DNA of 64,000 bases from Legionella sp. PC1000 (lineage in GTDB: Bacteria; Pseudomonadota; Gammaproteobacteria; Legionellales; Legionellaceae), in contig NZ_CP059403.1 in assembly GCF_014109805.1 (NCBI RefSeq), forward strand, positions 1 to 64,000. The letters are read 5' to 3'. Made by a program: the position numbers and the translations under genes. How positions within the stretch are numbered: the first letter of the stretch is position 1; the number at the start of each line of letters is the position of its first letter. The notes beneath the pieces were generated by a model that did no database searches, was not told the DNA's origin, and saw only the letters and a list, made by a program, of their open reading frames with translations. Positions 8,958 to 18,656 of the stretch are shown piece after piece.

Positions 8958-10535
8958 CTATCTCCTCATTAAGCCTGTGGCCATAGTTAGGCCTTTTTTA
9001 GCAATGGTTCCCGCTGTTTCAGCGGACTCATTTGCGGCATTACTTCCAGCGCTGATTAATCCTGCCAAGCCAGCTCCCGCATCCCCGCCGAAGTGACTGG
9101 ACAATTTAAACAGCAATAAGGGTGCTACGTAGTAAAAAAGTACGGCCATATTACGCATTGCAGCCACTAAATCACTGTCGCCCATGGGATCAATAACACT
9201 GCGTTCTAAAATGCCCACGTAATGCCAAATGCATTGGACAAAAATGGCCATAACAAATAATCCGCAGAGTGCTCCCAAAGCTCGTGGGCTATAACCGCTT
9301 AAAGCAAGAACAAGCGGAGTAAAGACAATTAAGAAAAAATAAAAGAATGCATGCATTACCGGCAGGGTTTGCATGGTGGCCTCTCTTTTTAAAGGAGTAG
9401 ATGTATACGATTTAACGGACTGTCCTATATTCACAAGACCGCGAGAAAGAGAGGTCCCGATGCTACTGTTGGTTGTATTCATCAGCGATTCAGAACTTTG
9501 CTCCTGTAAATCACGGTTATCCTGGATTAACACTTTGGCGATGTAGTCTTGTGGGGTTAAATCAGAATTCCATGCAGACTGATGCTTTTGTTTGTAATCC
9601 AGTACTCGTTTACTCACATCAAGTGAGCCAATGTGTTTGTCGAAATACCCTGCTCGTTCAGATGCTTTCACCAAATCAGCCTGAATTTTGTCCCACCATT
9701 GATTGCATGTTGGGTACCCATTAGTAGGTTTATGGTTATTAACAGACGCATCATCCTTAGCCGCCGACTCAAAATTGGGATTGGGGTATTGGGCGTAGGA
9801 AAATCCAGGCACCGGTTCTCTTGCTCTTGATTTGCCATAATAAAAAGTACGGAAGGTTTTAGAGCCCATCCAATTGAGATCGTCCTCACCACCATGACGC
9901 TTTAATATTTTTTTAATTTGTTCTTTTTCGTTATCAGTTCTTGGCTCATTTAAATAACTGCCGCGTGCTTCTAAAAAGCACTGGCGATGAAACTGCAAGG
10001 CCTGCTGACGCAGCTCTTGTGGAATGTAGGTTGAAATCAAATCCCCCTGGATGGACTGAAGGCTATCAGTACACCCTGCCACTTTCATGAGCCCATAGCT
10101 GAAACTAGAGAACAGGTTTTGCAATACCGCAAATCCAATAGGCATTTTGACCTGATTGGTGAGTACGTTTGCAAAGGCTTCATCATAAGTAGTTCCTGAA
10201 TCTTTAATATGCGATTCGCTGACTTCAGTGCCTTTTTTCATCGTGCACATCGGCTTAAACGACAGCCCTTTTTGTTCTAAAGGAACGCAGGGGTAGACAA
10301 ATAACCCGCAAATTAAAAAAGTAATGGCCAACTCATACAAAAAATTATTTAGTGCATGCTCCGCCGCATTATGAGTCGAACCTGCTGGAGCCAGCACGTT
10401 TTTTAGATAGCGATACCCCACCATCAAAAAACCAATGTATAAGAGTCCTGTTTGCCATAGGGCATCAAACAACACATCATACTGCTGCCAGCCCAGATAG
10501 GTGGTATATAAAGCTAATGGACTAAATACAATCAT
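8958..10535 (-). CDS. traG: TraG N-terminal-domain mating-pair protein
   Basis: A polytopic inner-membrane protein (hydrophobic segments near the N-terminus, about residues 12-65 and 75-100, and three or more at the C-terminus, about 395-500) with a large periplasmic loop containing conserved Cys pairs. It matches TraG_N-type proteins of GI-T4SS operons, needed for mating-pair assembly. The frame opens at 10598, but AAGGAG ends just before the ATG at 10535 and overlaps the stop of the upstream gene, so translation most likely starts at 10535. The C-terminus ends in a Gly/Ala-rich tail. Confidence 0.85.
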   Translation of the reverse strand: MIVFSPLALYTTYLGWQQYDVLFDALWQTGLLYIGFLMVGYRYLKNVLAPAGSTHNAAEHALNNFLYELAITFLICGLFVYPCVPLEQKGLSFKPMCTMKKGTEVSESHIKDSGTTYDEAFANVLTNQVKMPIGFAVLQNLFSSFSYGLMKVAGCTDSLQSIQGDLISTYIPQELRQQALQFHRQCFLEARGSYLNEPRTDNEKEQIKKILKRHGGEDDLNWMGSKTFRTFYYGKSRAREPVPGFSYAQYPNPNFESAAKDDASVNNHKPTNGYPTCNQWWDKIQADLVKASERAGYFDKHIGSLDVSKRVLDYKQKHQSAWNSDLTPQDYIAKVLIQDNRDLQEQSSESLMNTTNSSIGTSLSRGLVNIGQSVKSYTSTPLKREATMQTLPVMHAFFYFFLIVFTPLVLALSGYSPRALGALCGLFVMAIFVQCIWHYVGILERSVIDPMGDSDLVAAMRNMAVLFYYVAPLLLFKLSSHFGGDAGAGLAGLISAGSNAANESAETAGTIAKKGLTMATGLMRR

Positions 10536-10539
10536 GGTT

Positions 10540-11934
10540 CTACTCCTTCTTATCGCTGTTTTGATACACTGCGCCGTTTTTAATGAGATCAGTCTCATGA
10601 GTGCTGCCTGGCATTGATTTGGCTAAATCATGAGTGCGCAAATCCATAATGAGGTTTAGGGTTTGGGTCATCATTTTTTTACGAACCTCACTTTCAAAGG
10701 CCAGGGAGTGAATTTCTTTATCCAGCTTGCTGAGCGCGGCATTCACCATGGTTTGAGCGGGCTTTAGATTTTGTACCTCTTGAATCTGCATTCCGGCTTG
10801 TAGGAGGTGGCGTAACATAATCGCCTCATCTAATAGATTTTGAATGGCAATTTCCTCCCCTAATTTGGATACGGTCATGATTTGTTGCTCGCGAGGCATG
10901 CGTTGGATTGCGGTAATGATTTCATCGGTAATGACTATATTAGAGGCACTGATTTTTCGTAGATTCACTTCAGTTAAAGGCCACTTCTTATCAACCAACT
11001 TCCATAAAGCGCTAGTTACATTAGTAACGCAGGTTGAGCTGCTGGCACTCTTTGGGCAGCTTTGAAGTAATGGGGACAGACCAATGCCTGCCTTGGCATC
11101 ATGTGCGCTGTTTTCTTTTTTATGGCTAATGTGAATGTCACCTAAAACCAGTACTGCCCAATGAGCGGCCTCTTCGGGAGTACGCCAAATTTGAGCGAAA
11201 TGATTCTTTTTAATATTGTCCTCTGAAGGAGCTGTTGTATCATCAAGCCCACGCGATGGGGTGAGTAATACGTTATAACCAGCAATCACCACATCATTAA
11301 TGACTTTAATAGGGACTTGTTTACTCCCACCCGCATTGCCTTTATCTCGATGCACCCAGGGTAGACCGTATTCTTCCCCCTTATTGGCAATGTCTTTGGC
11401 AGCTTTTGAAATATCGACAGACTCACCCTTTTTGGCGCGCCTTGCCGCATCCACCCACCCTTGAGAATCAGATACTGACAGCATGCCGCTAATGGGCGAA
11501 TTTCCTTCCTCAAGGGCTCGTTTTGTTTCCTGACAATCAGCTACTTTTAAGGCAAATTCATTTTGTGCACCGGCAGAAGCATTTTGTAAGATGTTATAAA
11601 GTCCGGGCATGGCTTGTTGCAGCTTGTACATAGGAAAGCCCGCAACAGAGCCTTTTAAATTATCGACGACATCCGAAGGCATGCCATTGACGGAATTTTT
11701 AAAATCATTAAACGTATTGGTAATAGTGACTACCGGATTAAACAAATTACAGCTCAACCCTCCTCCGTTGATGAACCCACCAATGGTCACGGTCTGGTCC
11801 CGATTTACAGGAGGTACGAACACATCCGATGAACTCCCCAATTGATAGTAATATTCAGATTGTTCTGGAAAGAGAGAACTCGCCAAAACCCCAGTACTGA
11901 ATAAAACTCCTAACGCCACTACAGTTAATTTCAT
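10540..11934 (-). CDS. Conjugative transfer protein, PFL_4711 family (TraH-like)
   Basis: About 464 residues after choosing the ATG at 11934, which follows AGGAAG and begins a clear signal peptide (MKLTVVALGVLFSTGVLAS). The upstream extension to 12069 runs into the previous gene and has no signal sequence. The mature protein is periplasmic and resembles the TIGR03755/PFL_4711 family, the GI-T4SS counterpart of TraH. It sits in the conserved block PFL_4709-4710-4711-traG. Confidence 0.82.
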   Translation of the reverse strand: MKLTVVALGVLFSTGVLASSLFPEQSEYYYQLGSSSDVFVPPVNRDQTVTIGGFINGGGLSCNLFNPVVTITNTFNDFKNSVNGMPSDVVDNLKGSVAGFPMYKLQQAMPGLYNILQNASAGAQNEFALKVADCQETKRALEEGNSPISGMLSVSDSQGWVDAARRAKKGESVDISKAAKDIANKGEEYGLPWVHRDKGNAGGSKQVPIKVINDVVIAGYNVLLTPSRGLDDTTAPSEDNIKKNHFAQIWRTPEEAAHWAVLVLGDIHISHKKENSAHDAKAGIGLSPLLQSCPKSASSSTCVTNVTSALWKLVDKKWPLTEVNLRKISASNIVITDEIITAIQRMPREQQIMTVSKLGEEIAIQNLLDEAIMLRHLLQAGMQIQEVQNLKPAQTMVNAALSKLDKEIHSLAFESEVRKKMMTQTLNLIMDLRTHDLAKSMPGSTHETDLIKNGAVYQNSDKKE

Positions 11935-11944
11935 TGGTTTCTTC

Positions 11945-12949
11945 CTATCGTTTTTGAGGGGTGCCCACATCGGGTGTGCCCCAGAACAATTTGCCAGATT
12001 GTGTGACACAACCCTTGTATTTGCGCCACACCACAAAGACATAATTCCCATTGCCTTTGCGCTCATCATCTATACCCTCATCTGTTGGGTCGCCCGGGAT
12101 GATGTTGCGATTGTTTGGATAAACTTCCTGCCAAATAACCTGTTTTTGGTGGGGATCAAACACCACATTAGCCGACACACAATGAGGCCCACAGGTATTG
12201 CTGGTCGAAATTTTTAAGTGCATGCCGCCTTCGTTGGTTACAATGTCTGCAGCATGCATTGCGGCCACGACTGAGGCTCTAAACCGTGAGGGCTGGGTGA
12301 CGCGCATGAGGCGGGGCAGTTCATGACCCCATATATAGGATGAAGTTCCAATATCGTGATTCATTAAAAGCGAAAGCCTGCTTGCCATATAAGCAATTTC
12401 AGCGAGTTCCGTCCGTTCATTCACCGCATCAGCAAGACTTGAGTAATACAATTTCATGAACGTGGTTTCAGGCTTATGGGTTACTCCTTTCATTTGATAA
12501 ATTGCTGATGGAGAGCCGATGACACTGACCACTCGGGTTCGGTCTTCATTAATGTGTTGCGACGCCAATTGTCCACTGCCATCACCAAAGCCCAAAGGCA
12601 GGTTTAGTGCTGTTGTAAATAACGACTTATAGGTGGTTAATGCCGCTTTATTTTCATAAAGAGTATTCGCCTCAATCCAGGGATTTTCCCCAGGATTATT
12701 GGAAACGGTCACGATTAAATCAGGGACAAACTGAGATACTGCAGGACCTGGGGTTAATTTCGGTGGGAAATTACGTTCTAACCACATGCAACCGCCAATC
12801 ACCTTCAGGTGGCTATTTTTCATTTGCTTTTTTAATACCCTGAGTGCGATCTTAGGGGTGCTAGTCGGCTTGTTCGGTTTGGTGCTTTCAAACCCAAGGG
12901 CTGCCAATGAAAAAAGGACCATGTAAACGCACAGTATCCACTTAATCAT
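11945..12949 (-). CDS. Conjugative transfer protein, PFL_4710 family (TraU-like)
   Basis: About 334 residues with a signal peptide (MIKWILCVYMVLFSLAALG) starting at the ATG at 12949. This start overlaps the upstream stop by 8 bases (ATGATTAA), implying coupling. The mature part has several Cys (CMWLERNFPP, SNTCGPHC, KGCV), as expected of a periplasmic disulfide-bonded TraU-like protein of the TIGR03756/PFL_4710 family, required for mating-pair formation. Order with PFL_4709 and PFL_4711 is as in other genomic-island T4SSs. Confidence 0.82.
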   Translation of the reverse strand: MIKWILCVYMVLFSLAALGFESTKPNKPTSTPKIALRVLKKQMKNSHLKVIGGCMWLERNFPPKLTPGPAVSQFVPDLIVTVSNNPGENPWIEANTLYENKAALTTYKSLFTTALNLPLGFGDGSGQLASQHINEDRTRVVSVIGSPSAIYQMKGVTHKPETTFMKLYYSSLADAVNERTELAEIAYMASRLSLLMNHDIGTSSYIWGHELPRLMRVTQPSRFRASVVAAMHAADIVTNEGGMHLKISTSNTCGPHCVSANVVFDPHQKQVIWQEVYPNNRNIIPGDPTDEGIDDERKGNGNYVFVVWRKYKGCVTQSGKLFWGTPDVGTPQKR

Positions 12950-13319
12950 GATGAGACTCTTTGTAATGACGACTTGCAATCAATGCCTTATCTGCTGCGC
13001 GTACGCCATAAGTTACATAGCGCTTATCGATGACGATGGCAGGTAGCGAAGACACGCCATAAACACTGGCCCGCATCTGGCAGCGATAAAAGGCCGTCAG
13101 ACGGGCATTTTGAACGGTATCAACCCGTTGTACTGCTGTAATCTCGGATGCATTACGGTTTAATTCCAAAGTCATTTCATTTAATGCATCAAGCGCACAG
13201 ACTTCGGCCTGTAAGCCATTAAGTGCCACAGAGTATGCAGAGGTTGTAAAGACCTCGATGAGCTCTGCGTGAGTATTGAAACTAATCAGGCTAATCATCA
13301 TAAAAACAATGCTCTTCAA
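12942..13319 (-). CDS. Conjugative transfer protein, PFL_4709 family (TrbC/TraW-like)
   Basis: A small periplasmic protein of about 125 residues. The frame opens at 13427 within the end of traC, but a signal peptide (MKSIVFMMISLISFNTHA) begins at a TTG at 13319, which I take as the probable start; a Shine-Dalgarno is not obvious, so coupling with traC is likely. The mature part contains FTTSAYSVA, CALDAL and the VSSLPAIVIDKRYVTYGV segment, a thioredoxin-like TrbC pattern found in TIGR03757/PFL_4709 proteins. It overlaps both neighbours. Confidence 0.75.
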   Translation of the reverse strand: MKSIVFMMISLISFNTHAELIEVFTTSAYSVALNGLQAEVCALDALNEMTLELNRNASEITAVQRVDTVQNARLTAFYRCQMRASVYGVSSLPAIVIDKRYVTYGVRAADKALIASRHYKESHHD

Positions 13320-16086
13320 GGCTGTGGCTTCGTTTATTTTCCAAGCGTGTGGCCACCAATTCTGCCGCTTTAAGTACGCCATGTTCTTCCTCCAAAAGAT
13401 GTCGGGTTGCTTTTTCTGATTTTTCATTCAGGAGTAACGCCAATAAATAGCGTGGTGGAATGACTCGAAATAAACCCTGATAGCGTGAACCTAATAAAAC
13501 GGCTTCGGCATAGAGACCTTTTTGTGAGTCAATATCTCGAATAAGTGCTTCTTGCTCCGGGGTTAATTGTTTGAACTTTTTTACATCAGCCAGTTCTTTT
13601 TCATCAAGTCCTAATAAAATCCAGGTTTCAATCAGGGAGAGAATTTTCATGGCCTTTTCTGAGCTCATGTCCCCCACATTCTGGGTAATGGGAACCAGCC
13701 ATAGCCCTAATTTCCTGGCTACTTTTGCAGCCAGTAGACACGCCGACACAATCACATCAATTTGAAATTGCAGGTGGGCTTCATCAATAAATAAAAAAGT
13801 GGGTCTGTTATCGTTTTGGGTGGCCTCGGCCATAGCCAAGATCCGCGGCAGCAAGGACACCATCACCAAAGCCAATTTCCCTTTATCGTCTTTAATGGCT
13901 GAAATATCGATATGAAAAATATCAAAGTCCCCTAAGGGCTCAGTGGGTACGTTAAAAAAGCGCGACTTATTGCTGTTAATTACATAGCTGTTTAATCGGT
14001 CATGCATCTCCAAAATACGGTCTTTTTTACGAGGAACCTCCTCAAGAGCAAGTCGTTTTGCAAAGGCTTCCAATACATGTTCGGTCAGCATCTGCGGCAC
14101 TTCATTTTTAAATGAAGTCAGGATGGCATCACTTAACACTTCAATCAGCAGGGTTTCATCACTTAAGGAAAACAATTCTTCTTCTTTTTCGTTCGCTTCC
14201 GTTATCATGGTACGCAAGGCTAAAAGCAGTTCACTTAAATAGCTGCGTGATTCTTCATCACAATTTAAATCAGAGTCTTGCGCAATTACTGCCAGATTGG
14301 CTTGTAAATCCAGCATCTTTTGGGCAAGTTTTGCGGCTTTTTCTTCCGATAAATTCTCACTGATTTCAGGGATTGCCTTATACGCTTCACAAAAAGGGTT
14401 TAAGGGAACCGCTTTGCTCTTTTGATTGCTGAGTAATAATTGTTTGGTGGATTTGCCCATCGTTTTAGCGTGAATGAGCATGCGATCAAAGGAGTTGCCC
14501 ATTTCGAACAAAACAATCCGGGCATTTTTAGTGGCCATTAAGGAGTTAATCATCCAGCCTGTTGCCACCGATTTTCCAGCACCAGAGTTAGCAAAAAGGG
14601 CCATATGTGAGTTTTGACTGATGAAGTCATGATGCAAGATATCGAATAAAACAGGCTCACCTAAGCGATTAAAGAAGGTAAAGCAGGGAAGGTGCCTTGC
14701 CCCTTGATTGCGTCCATACACTGGGAGTAACGCCGCAAGCTCTGATGCAAACACAAGGCGGTCATAACACAAGTGTTTGCGTGCAAAGGAGGGAACGAAA
14801 CTAAAAGGCAGGCTATTGAGGTAGCTGTTTAATGGATGTAAATCAAAGCTTGAATTAATGAGCGGCATCTTGGCATCAATAAATAACGAGTGCAGTTCTT
14901 TTTCAATCTGTAACAACGTTTTGTCATCACAGCCCCGGTAATACACCGCTTGATTCACCCAAAAAAGTCGATTGCCACAAGCCAGCTCATCACGAGCAGA
15001 CTTGATGTCCTGACGTACTTCAGAGGGCTTAAGGCTTGTGCCAATAACGCCTTTTTCGATGCGCATCAAGTGCGCATCCAGTGATTCATCGCTTTCAAAG
15101 ACCACCGATAAAGTATAAATAGAGCCTTCGGGTAAGCGATCTAATAAAGCGTAACGATGCTTGGGGTTGGCCTGGGGTTTTTCTCGGGAAATCAAACCAA
15201 TTTCCGGGGCTTCTTTTAAGCCGTCTACATAAAGCACTCGATGCTTGATGCCATCAAACATAAAACCCTTCTCATCGCTTGCCACAGGACTAAAGAAGAT
15301 GTTTTGAGGAAAGCAAAAGCTTGCGGGTTTATTCTTTTTTGGATAGGGGAAGCGCTTTAATAGCTCTTCACTATCGCCTTTCGTCAGTAGAGGGTTGGGG
15401 TTAAACCATTTGACCCACCAGCTGTAATACGCCCTACCGGTTAGGCGTTTTAAAGTAAGTCCTGGGGAGATGAGTTTGGCGGCAATTTGGGCGCATACTT
15501 CCTCGTGTTCACTCACTGCCGCATCCCTTGTTGTTTTGAGTCGCTGGTAGCGTCGATAAAACAATACCCGAATGCGCCTGCGTCGCCCACGAAAAGCCGC
15601 CCCGGTTTTGGGATCTAAAAACAGGCCTTCGGGCCGCGCCATTTTTTGAAATAAGTCCTGTAGGCGATTGAGGTACTCTTGAGTAAATTGGGTGTTTAAA
15701 ATCTCAGGTTCAATGGCGTTTTGAATGTGTTTTAGCACAGGCTCTAATGAATATTCATCGCAGACGTACATCTGCATCACCCAAGGGTCGTCTTTGTGTA
15801 AAGGCACCACATTGGCAAAAGTATCTCTGATTTTATTAAAGACGGCTTCCAAGTGCTCAGGTGAGGTGGCTTCCGCTGGAATGTCGCCTAATTCAAAACC
15901 GCTTCCTACGCTTACTCCATCGTTGAGTAAAAAAAGATTTTTTTCATCACAAAAATCAACAAAGGCCAGGCGCTCCGCCAAAGAAGGGCCTTCTTTGGCG
16001 TACCCCTGCTCTATGGTTTTTGTTTTTAGAGGGCTAAGACCCCCCTCCCCTAATAACCAATTGATGGCCTGATTCACACGATTCAT
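13291..16086 (-). CDS. traC: VirB4-type conjugation ATPase TraC (PFL_4706 family)
   Basis: 931 residues. The C-terminal ATPase domain shows Walker A NSGAGKSVATG and Walker B region PTFLFIDEAHLQF, with ITQNVGD further on. The N-terminal half (residues 1-430) is the VirB4 assembly domain. It powers pilus and channel assembly at the inner membrane. The length agrees with the TIGR03744 family. It lies directly downstream of the PFL_4705 gene and the lipoprotein gene, the usual GI-T4SS order. Confidence 0.93.
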   Translation of the reverse strand: MNRVNQAINWLLGEGGLSPLKTKTIEQGYAKEGPSLAERLAFVDFCDEKNLFLLNDGVSVGSGFELGDIPAEATSPEHLEAVFNKIRDTFANVVPLHKDDPWVMQMYVCDEYSLEPVLKHIQNAIEPEILNTQFTQEYLNRLQDLFQKMARPEGLFLDPKTGAAFRGRRRRIRVLFYRRYQRLKTTRDAAVSEHEEVCAQIAAKLISPGLTLKRLTGRAYYSWWVKWFNPNPLLTKGDSEELLKRFPYPKKNKPASFCFPQNIFFSPVASDEKGFMFDGIKHRVLYVDGLKEAPEIGLISREKPQANPKHRYALLDRLPEGSIYTLSVVFESDESLDAHLMRIEKGVIGTSLKPSEVRQDIKSARDELACGNRLFWVNQAVYYRGCDDKTLLQIEKELHSLFIDAKMPLINSSFDLHPLNSYLNSLPFSFVPSFARKHLCYDRLVFASELAALLPVYGRNQGARHLPCFTFFNRLGEPVLFDILHHDFISQNSHMALFANSGAGKSVATGWMINSLMATKNARIVLFEMGNSFDRMLIHAKTMGKSTKQLLLSNQKSKAVPLNPFCEAYKAIPEISENLSEEKAAKLAQKMLDLQANLAVIAQDSDLNCDEESRSYLSELLLALRTMITEANEKEEELFSLSDETLLIEVLSDAILTSFKNEVPQMLTEHVLEAFAKRLALEEVPRKKDRILEMHDRLNSYVINSNKSRFFNVPTEPLGDFDIFHIDISAIKDDKGKLALVMVSLLPRILAMAEATQNDNRPTFLFIDEAHLQFQIDVIVSACLLAAKVARKLGLWLVPITQNVGDMSSEKAMKILSLIETWILLGLDEKELADVKKFKQLTPEQEALIRDIDSQKGLYAEAVLLGSRYQGLFRVIPPRYLLALLLNEKSEKATRHLLEEEHGVLKAAELVATRLENKRSHSLEEHCFYDD

Positions 16087-16100
16087 TCCTTGCCCCTTAA

Positions 16101-16478
16101 TTAGTAGCGTTCACTGGCCAGCGCAAACTGGTTTTGCTTATAGAGAAAAAATTCGGTGGTGAACCCTGGTTTTACTAACTGCTCATCGCCAATGAGGGCC
16201 ACGTGCGGGTAGATGTAAATAGGGATAGCCGGATTATCCAAAGCTTTAAACAAAGCTTTAGTTTCATTAGCTGCGGTTCGTGTTTCACCTTGGTAGTTCA
16301 CCGCCATTTGGCCGCTTACCGTGCGTTTATAGCGCGGTGCAGTCCAGGAGGGCGCGGAAGTCGCTACACTTTGGTTGTAAATCTGGCTCACAGTAAGCCC
16401 CTCCTCAGGAATGGTTCCTGAGGCGACAGACTTGGCACAAGAGCTCAGCAACAGCAAACTACTTGAGACTAAAATCAT
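16101..16478 (-). CDS. T4SS lipoprotein, TIGR03751 family
   Basis: About 125 residues beginning with a lipoprotein signal (MILVSSSLLLLSSC), with Cys as the acylation site after LSS. The frame is open to 16502, but the segment before the ATG at 16478 does not look like a signal sequence. It overlaps the end of the PFL_4705 gene. GI-T4SS operons encode a short outer-membrane lipoprotein between PFL_4705 and traC, the functional equivalent of TraV/VirB7, and this protein fits. Confidence 0.78.
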   Translation of the reverse strand: MILVSSSLLLLSSCAKSVASGTIPEEGLTVSQIYNQSVATSAPSWTAPRYKRTVSGQMAVNYQGETRTAANETKALFKALDNPAIPIYIYPHVALIGDEQLVKPGFTTEFFLYKQNQFALASERY

Positions 16479-17856
16479 GCGTATAGTGTTGTAAGTGACC
16501 ATAATCTAATACCCTCCCTTTGGGTTCTTTATCGAGTTGAATGGTTTGAGTAAAATGAAGAGACATCCGGTTCGGGCGATAATGCGTTTGATTCCCCATC
16601 CGATACGGCACACTGGCAGGGACAAACACCATGTCAAAACTGCCTTGTATGCGCTTTTCAAGCCAATCGGCAGCTTTAACAGAGCCTTGCGCCAGAGCGC
16701 CACCTGCAGCATAGGGGGCAAAAGAGCCAGTAGGTGCAGCGCTTGCCCCGTTGGGTCCTGCAAAATAAGTCATCTGCCATTGGGATAAGGCATTACCAGC
16801 CCCTTCCATACCACCCGCAGCCAGCATGGCAGTAAGTACTCTTGGGGCGTTGGTGTAGTATTTGCCGTGAATGCAGGGATTACCGTAAGCCGTAGTTAAA
16901 TAGCCCAAACTGTCGTTATTGACTAAATCCACCGAATTGGTCATCTGCTCTTTACCGACCACCACAAAATGACCGTCTTGAAAAGTGAATAACACGGAGG
17001 TGACATAAGCCCTGGCGCAGGAAATATTATCTAAAAAGGAGCCCACGCCGATTGCGTAGCCACTGACTTTCATCCCGGAAATATCAGGAGGAAGGGCTAC
17101 GCCATTTGAGGCCATTAAATCTCCGCGGCTGATGATGGCGCTGAAGGGAAACAAGGGTTGCATCAGTTTGCCGTCAATGGGCACTTCACCGATTAATGCC
17201 GATAACAAGGTGGTATTGCCTAAGTCACTTCCTGCAGGAATGGTGTAATAAGGAATATTTTGTTTTTTATGATCCTGATTGGGGATCTGCTTCTTAACCT
17301 TGCGGGTCAGTGTTTTTTGAATGCGCTTTCTTCTTTCATTGAACTTATTCCAATACCTCACCTCCTGTTCACTTAAAGGACGTTTCATGAGCTGTGCATC
17401 AATATCAGTAACGCCACCCATTGCATGAGGCGCTTCATTTTGAGCGAGTTGTCCTACGGGGTAGCCCGCAGCATTGTCCGCAGACGTTCGTGATTCTTTT
17501 AATTGGACCAGCTCCTTTTTCAGATCTTCTATTGTTTGAGCTACTTCTGGGGGAAGCTCTTGGCGAACCACCACCCCGCCCTCTTCTTTAGATGCCATGA
17601 GCGCTGCATTGCGTTCACTTAGTGTTTTATTTTGTACTTCGATGGAGCGCATCTTTTGTTCGGTCTGTACCAAGCGTGCTGATACGTCACGAATATTGTC
17701 ATTAAACTGACTGGCGATGGCTTCATTGATGTTATTAGGATTGGTTTTGTTCTCCGTTGTAACGGACTCCCCACTGTTCCCGGAGTTGATTAAAACTAAA
17801 GCCACCACACCAACCACAACCCCTGTTAATACTTTAAGGCCTAAGTTCTTTTTCAT
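16459..17856 (-). CDS. T4SS core protein, PFL_4705 family (VirB10/TraB-like)
   Basis: 465 residues: an N-terminal membrane anchor (about residues 7-25), a coiled coil (about 45-125), a Pro/Lys linker and a C-terminal beta-rich domain (PAGSDLGNTTLLSALIGEVP onward). This layout is that of TraB/VirB10 proteins, which span the periplasm and form the core channel. Family TIGR03752. The start overlaps the previous gene's stop by ATGA. Confidence 0.87.
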   Translation of the reverse strand: MKKNLGLKVLTGVVVGVVALVLINSGNSGESVTTENKTNPNNINEAIASQFNDNIRDVSARLVQTEQKMRSIEVQNKTLSERNAALMASKEEGGVVVRQELPPEVAQTIEDLKKELVQLKESRTSADNAAGYPVGQLAQNEAPHAMGGVTDIDAQLMKRPLSEQEVRYWNKFNERRKRIQKTLTRKVKKQIPNQDHKKQNIPYYTIPAGSDLGNTTLLSALIGEVPIDGKLMQPLFPFSAIISRGDLMASNGVALPPDISGMKVSGYAIGVGSFLDNISCARAYVTSVLFTFQDGHFVVVGKEQMTNSVDLVNNDSLGYLTTAYGNPCIHGKYYTNAPRVLTAMLAAGGMEGAGNALSQWQMTYFAGPNGASAAPTGSFAPYAAGGALAQGSVKAADWLEKRIQGSFDMVFVPASVPYRMGNQTHYRPNRMSLHFTQTIQLDKEPKGRVLDYGHLQHYTHDFSLK

Positions 17857-18656
17857 CGGACAAACTCCTGAGTCTGAGATAAAGCCTCGCCAAAGGGTCG
17901 GTCAGACACCACAAAAACGGTGGTGGTGTCGGCAGTTCCACGAGCCTCTAGAGTATTGGTTGGGAAAAAGGTTGCTGTTTGCCAGTTGCCTATTAAATGA
18001 TGCGGTGTGAGTACCACTCTTTTTTTAAGCTCGTTTTTTAATTCAATGGCTGTCACATACAAGTCCTCGCCCTGCCAGGAAATCAGGGGTCTTGCTAAAA
18101 TACTGGCCCCATAAACCAGGGTGATGTTTTTATGGGTGCGCATCGCCGTGCGCGCCACCCCGGGAGGGGTTACTAACAAACGCTCCGGAGCATACAGCGA
18201 TTGAATGGCAAACCGGGTTAATGACACCGGATTTACTTCAGGCGTTTTGCTGATTTTTGACGGCTCCTCTTCCTGCTCTGGGGCGGTAGAATCCTCACCA
18301 TCTGATGCCATTAGGACTTCAATGGGTGCTGCATCCGTGGCCTCCTTGCTTGCCGAAAGGCTTAACACAATGGGCTCGCCCTCAGGCATTAATTGCACGA
18401 CCAATCGTTTATTGGTAAAGGGCTCTTTGGCATTCAAGTACAAAGCATCCTGGATTTTCATCAAGCCTATGTCTTTGTCGAGCTCAGAATCCACAATGCT
18501 GATGGCCAAGGGAAATCTAATGAGGCGCTCCTGGTTCAATGGCAGCGTGATGTGGATTGGCGTCTTATCCCACAGGACATGTTGCGTGGGTTGCGTCTCG
18601 GCGTGCACCGTGCTGACACACAGCATCATTAAGAGTATCCATTGTTTAAAGTTCAT
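17853..18656 (-). CDS. T4SS core protein, PFL_4704 family (TraK/VirB9-like)
   Basis: 267 residues with signal peptide (MNFKQWILLMMLCVSTVHA) and a beta-rich mature domain, consistent with the TIGR03749/PFL_4704 family, the secretin-like TraK/VirB9 component. The residues VLTPHHLIGNWQTATFFP and the overall position upstream of PFL_4705 support this. The start overlaps the previous gene by 11 bases. Confidence 0.83.
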   Translation of the reverse strand: MNFKQWILLMMLCVSTVHAETQPTQHVLWDKTPIHITLPLNQERLIRFPLAISIVDSELDKDIGLMKIQDALYLNAKEPFTNKRLVVQLMPEGEPIVLSLSASKEATDAAPIEVLMASDGEDSTAPEQEEEPSKISKTPEVNPVSLTRFAIQSLYAPERLLVTPPGVARTAMRTHKNITLVYGASILARPLISWQGEDLYVTAIELKNELKKRVVLTPHHLIGNWQTATFFPTNTLEARGTADTTTVFVVSDRPFGEALSQTQEFVR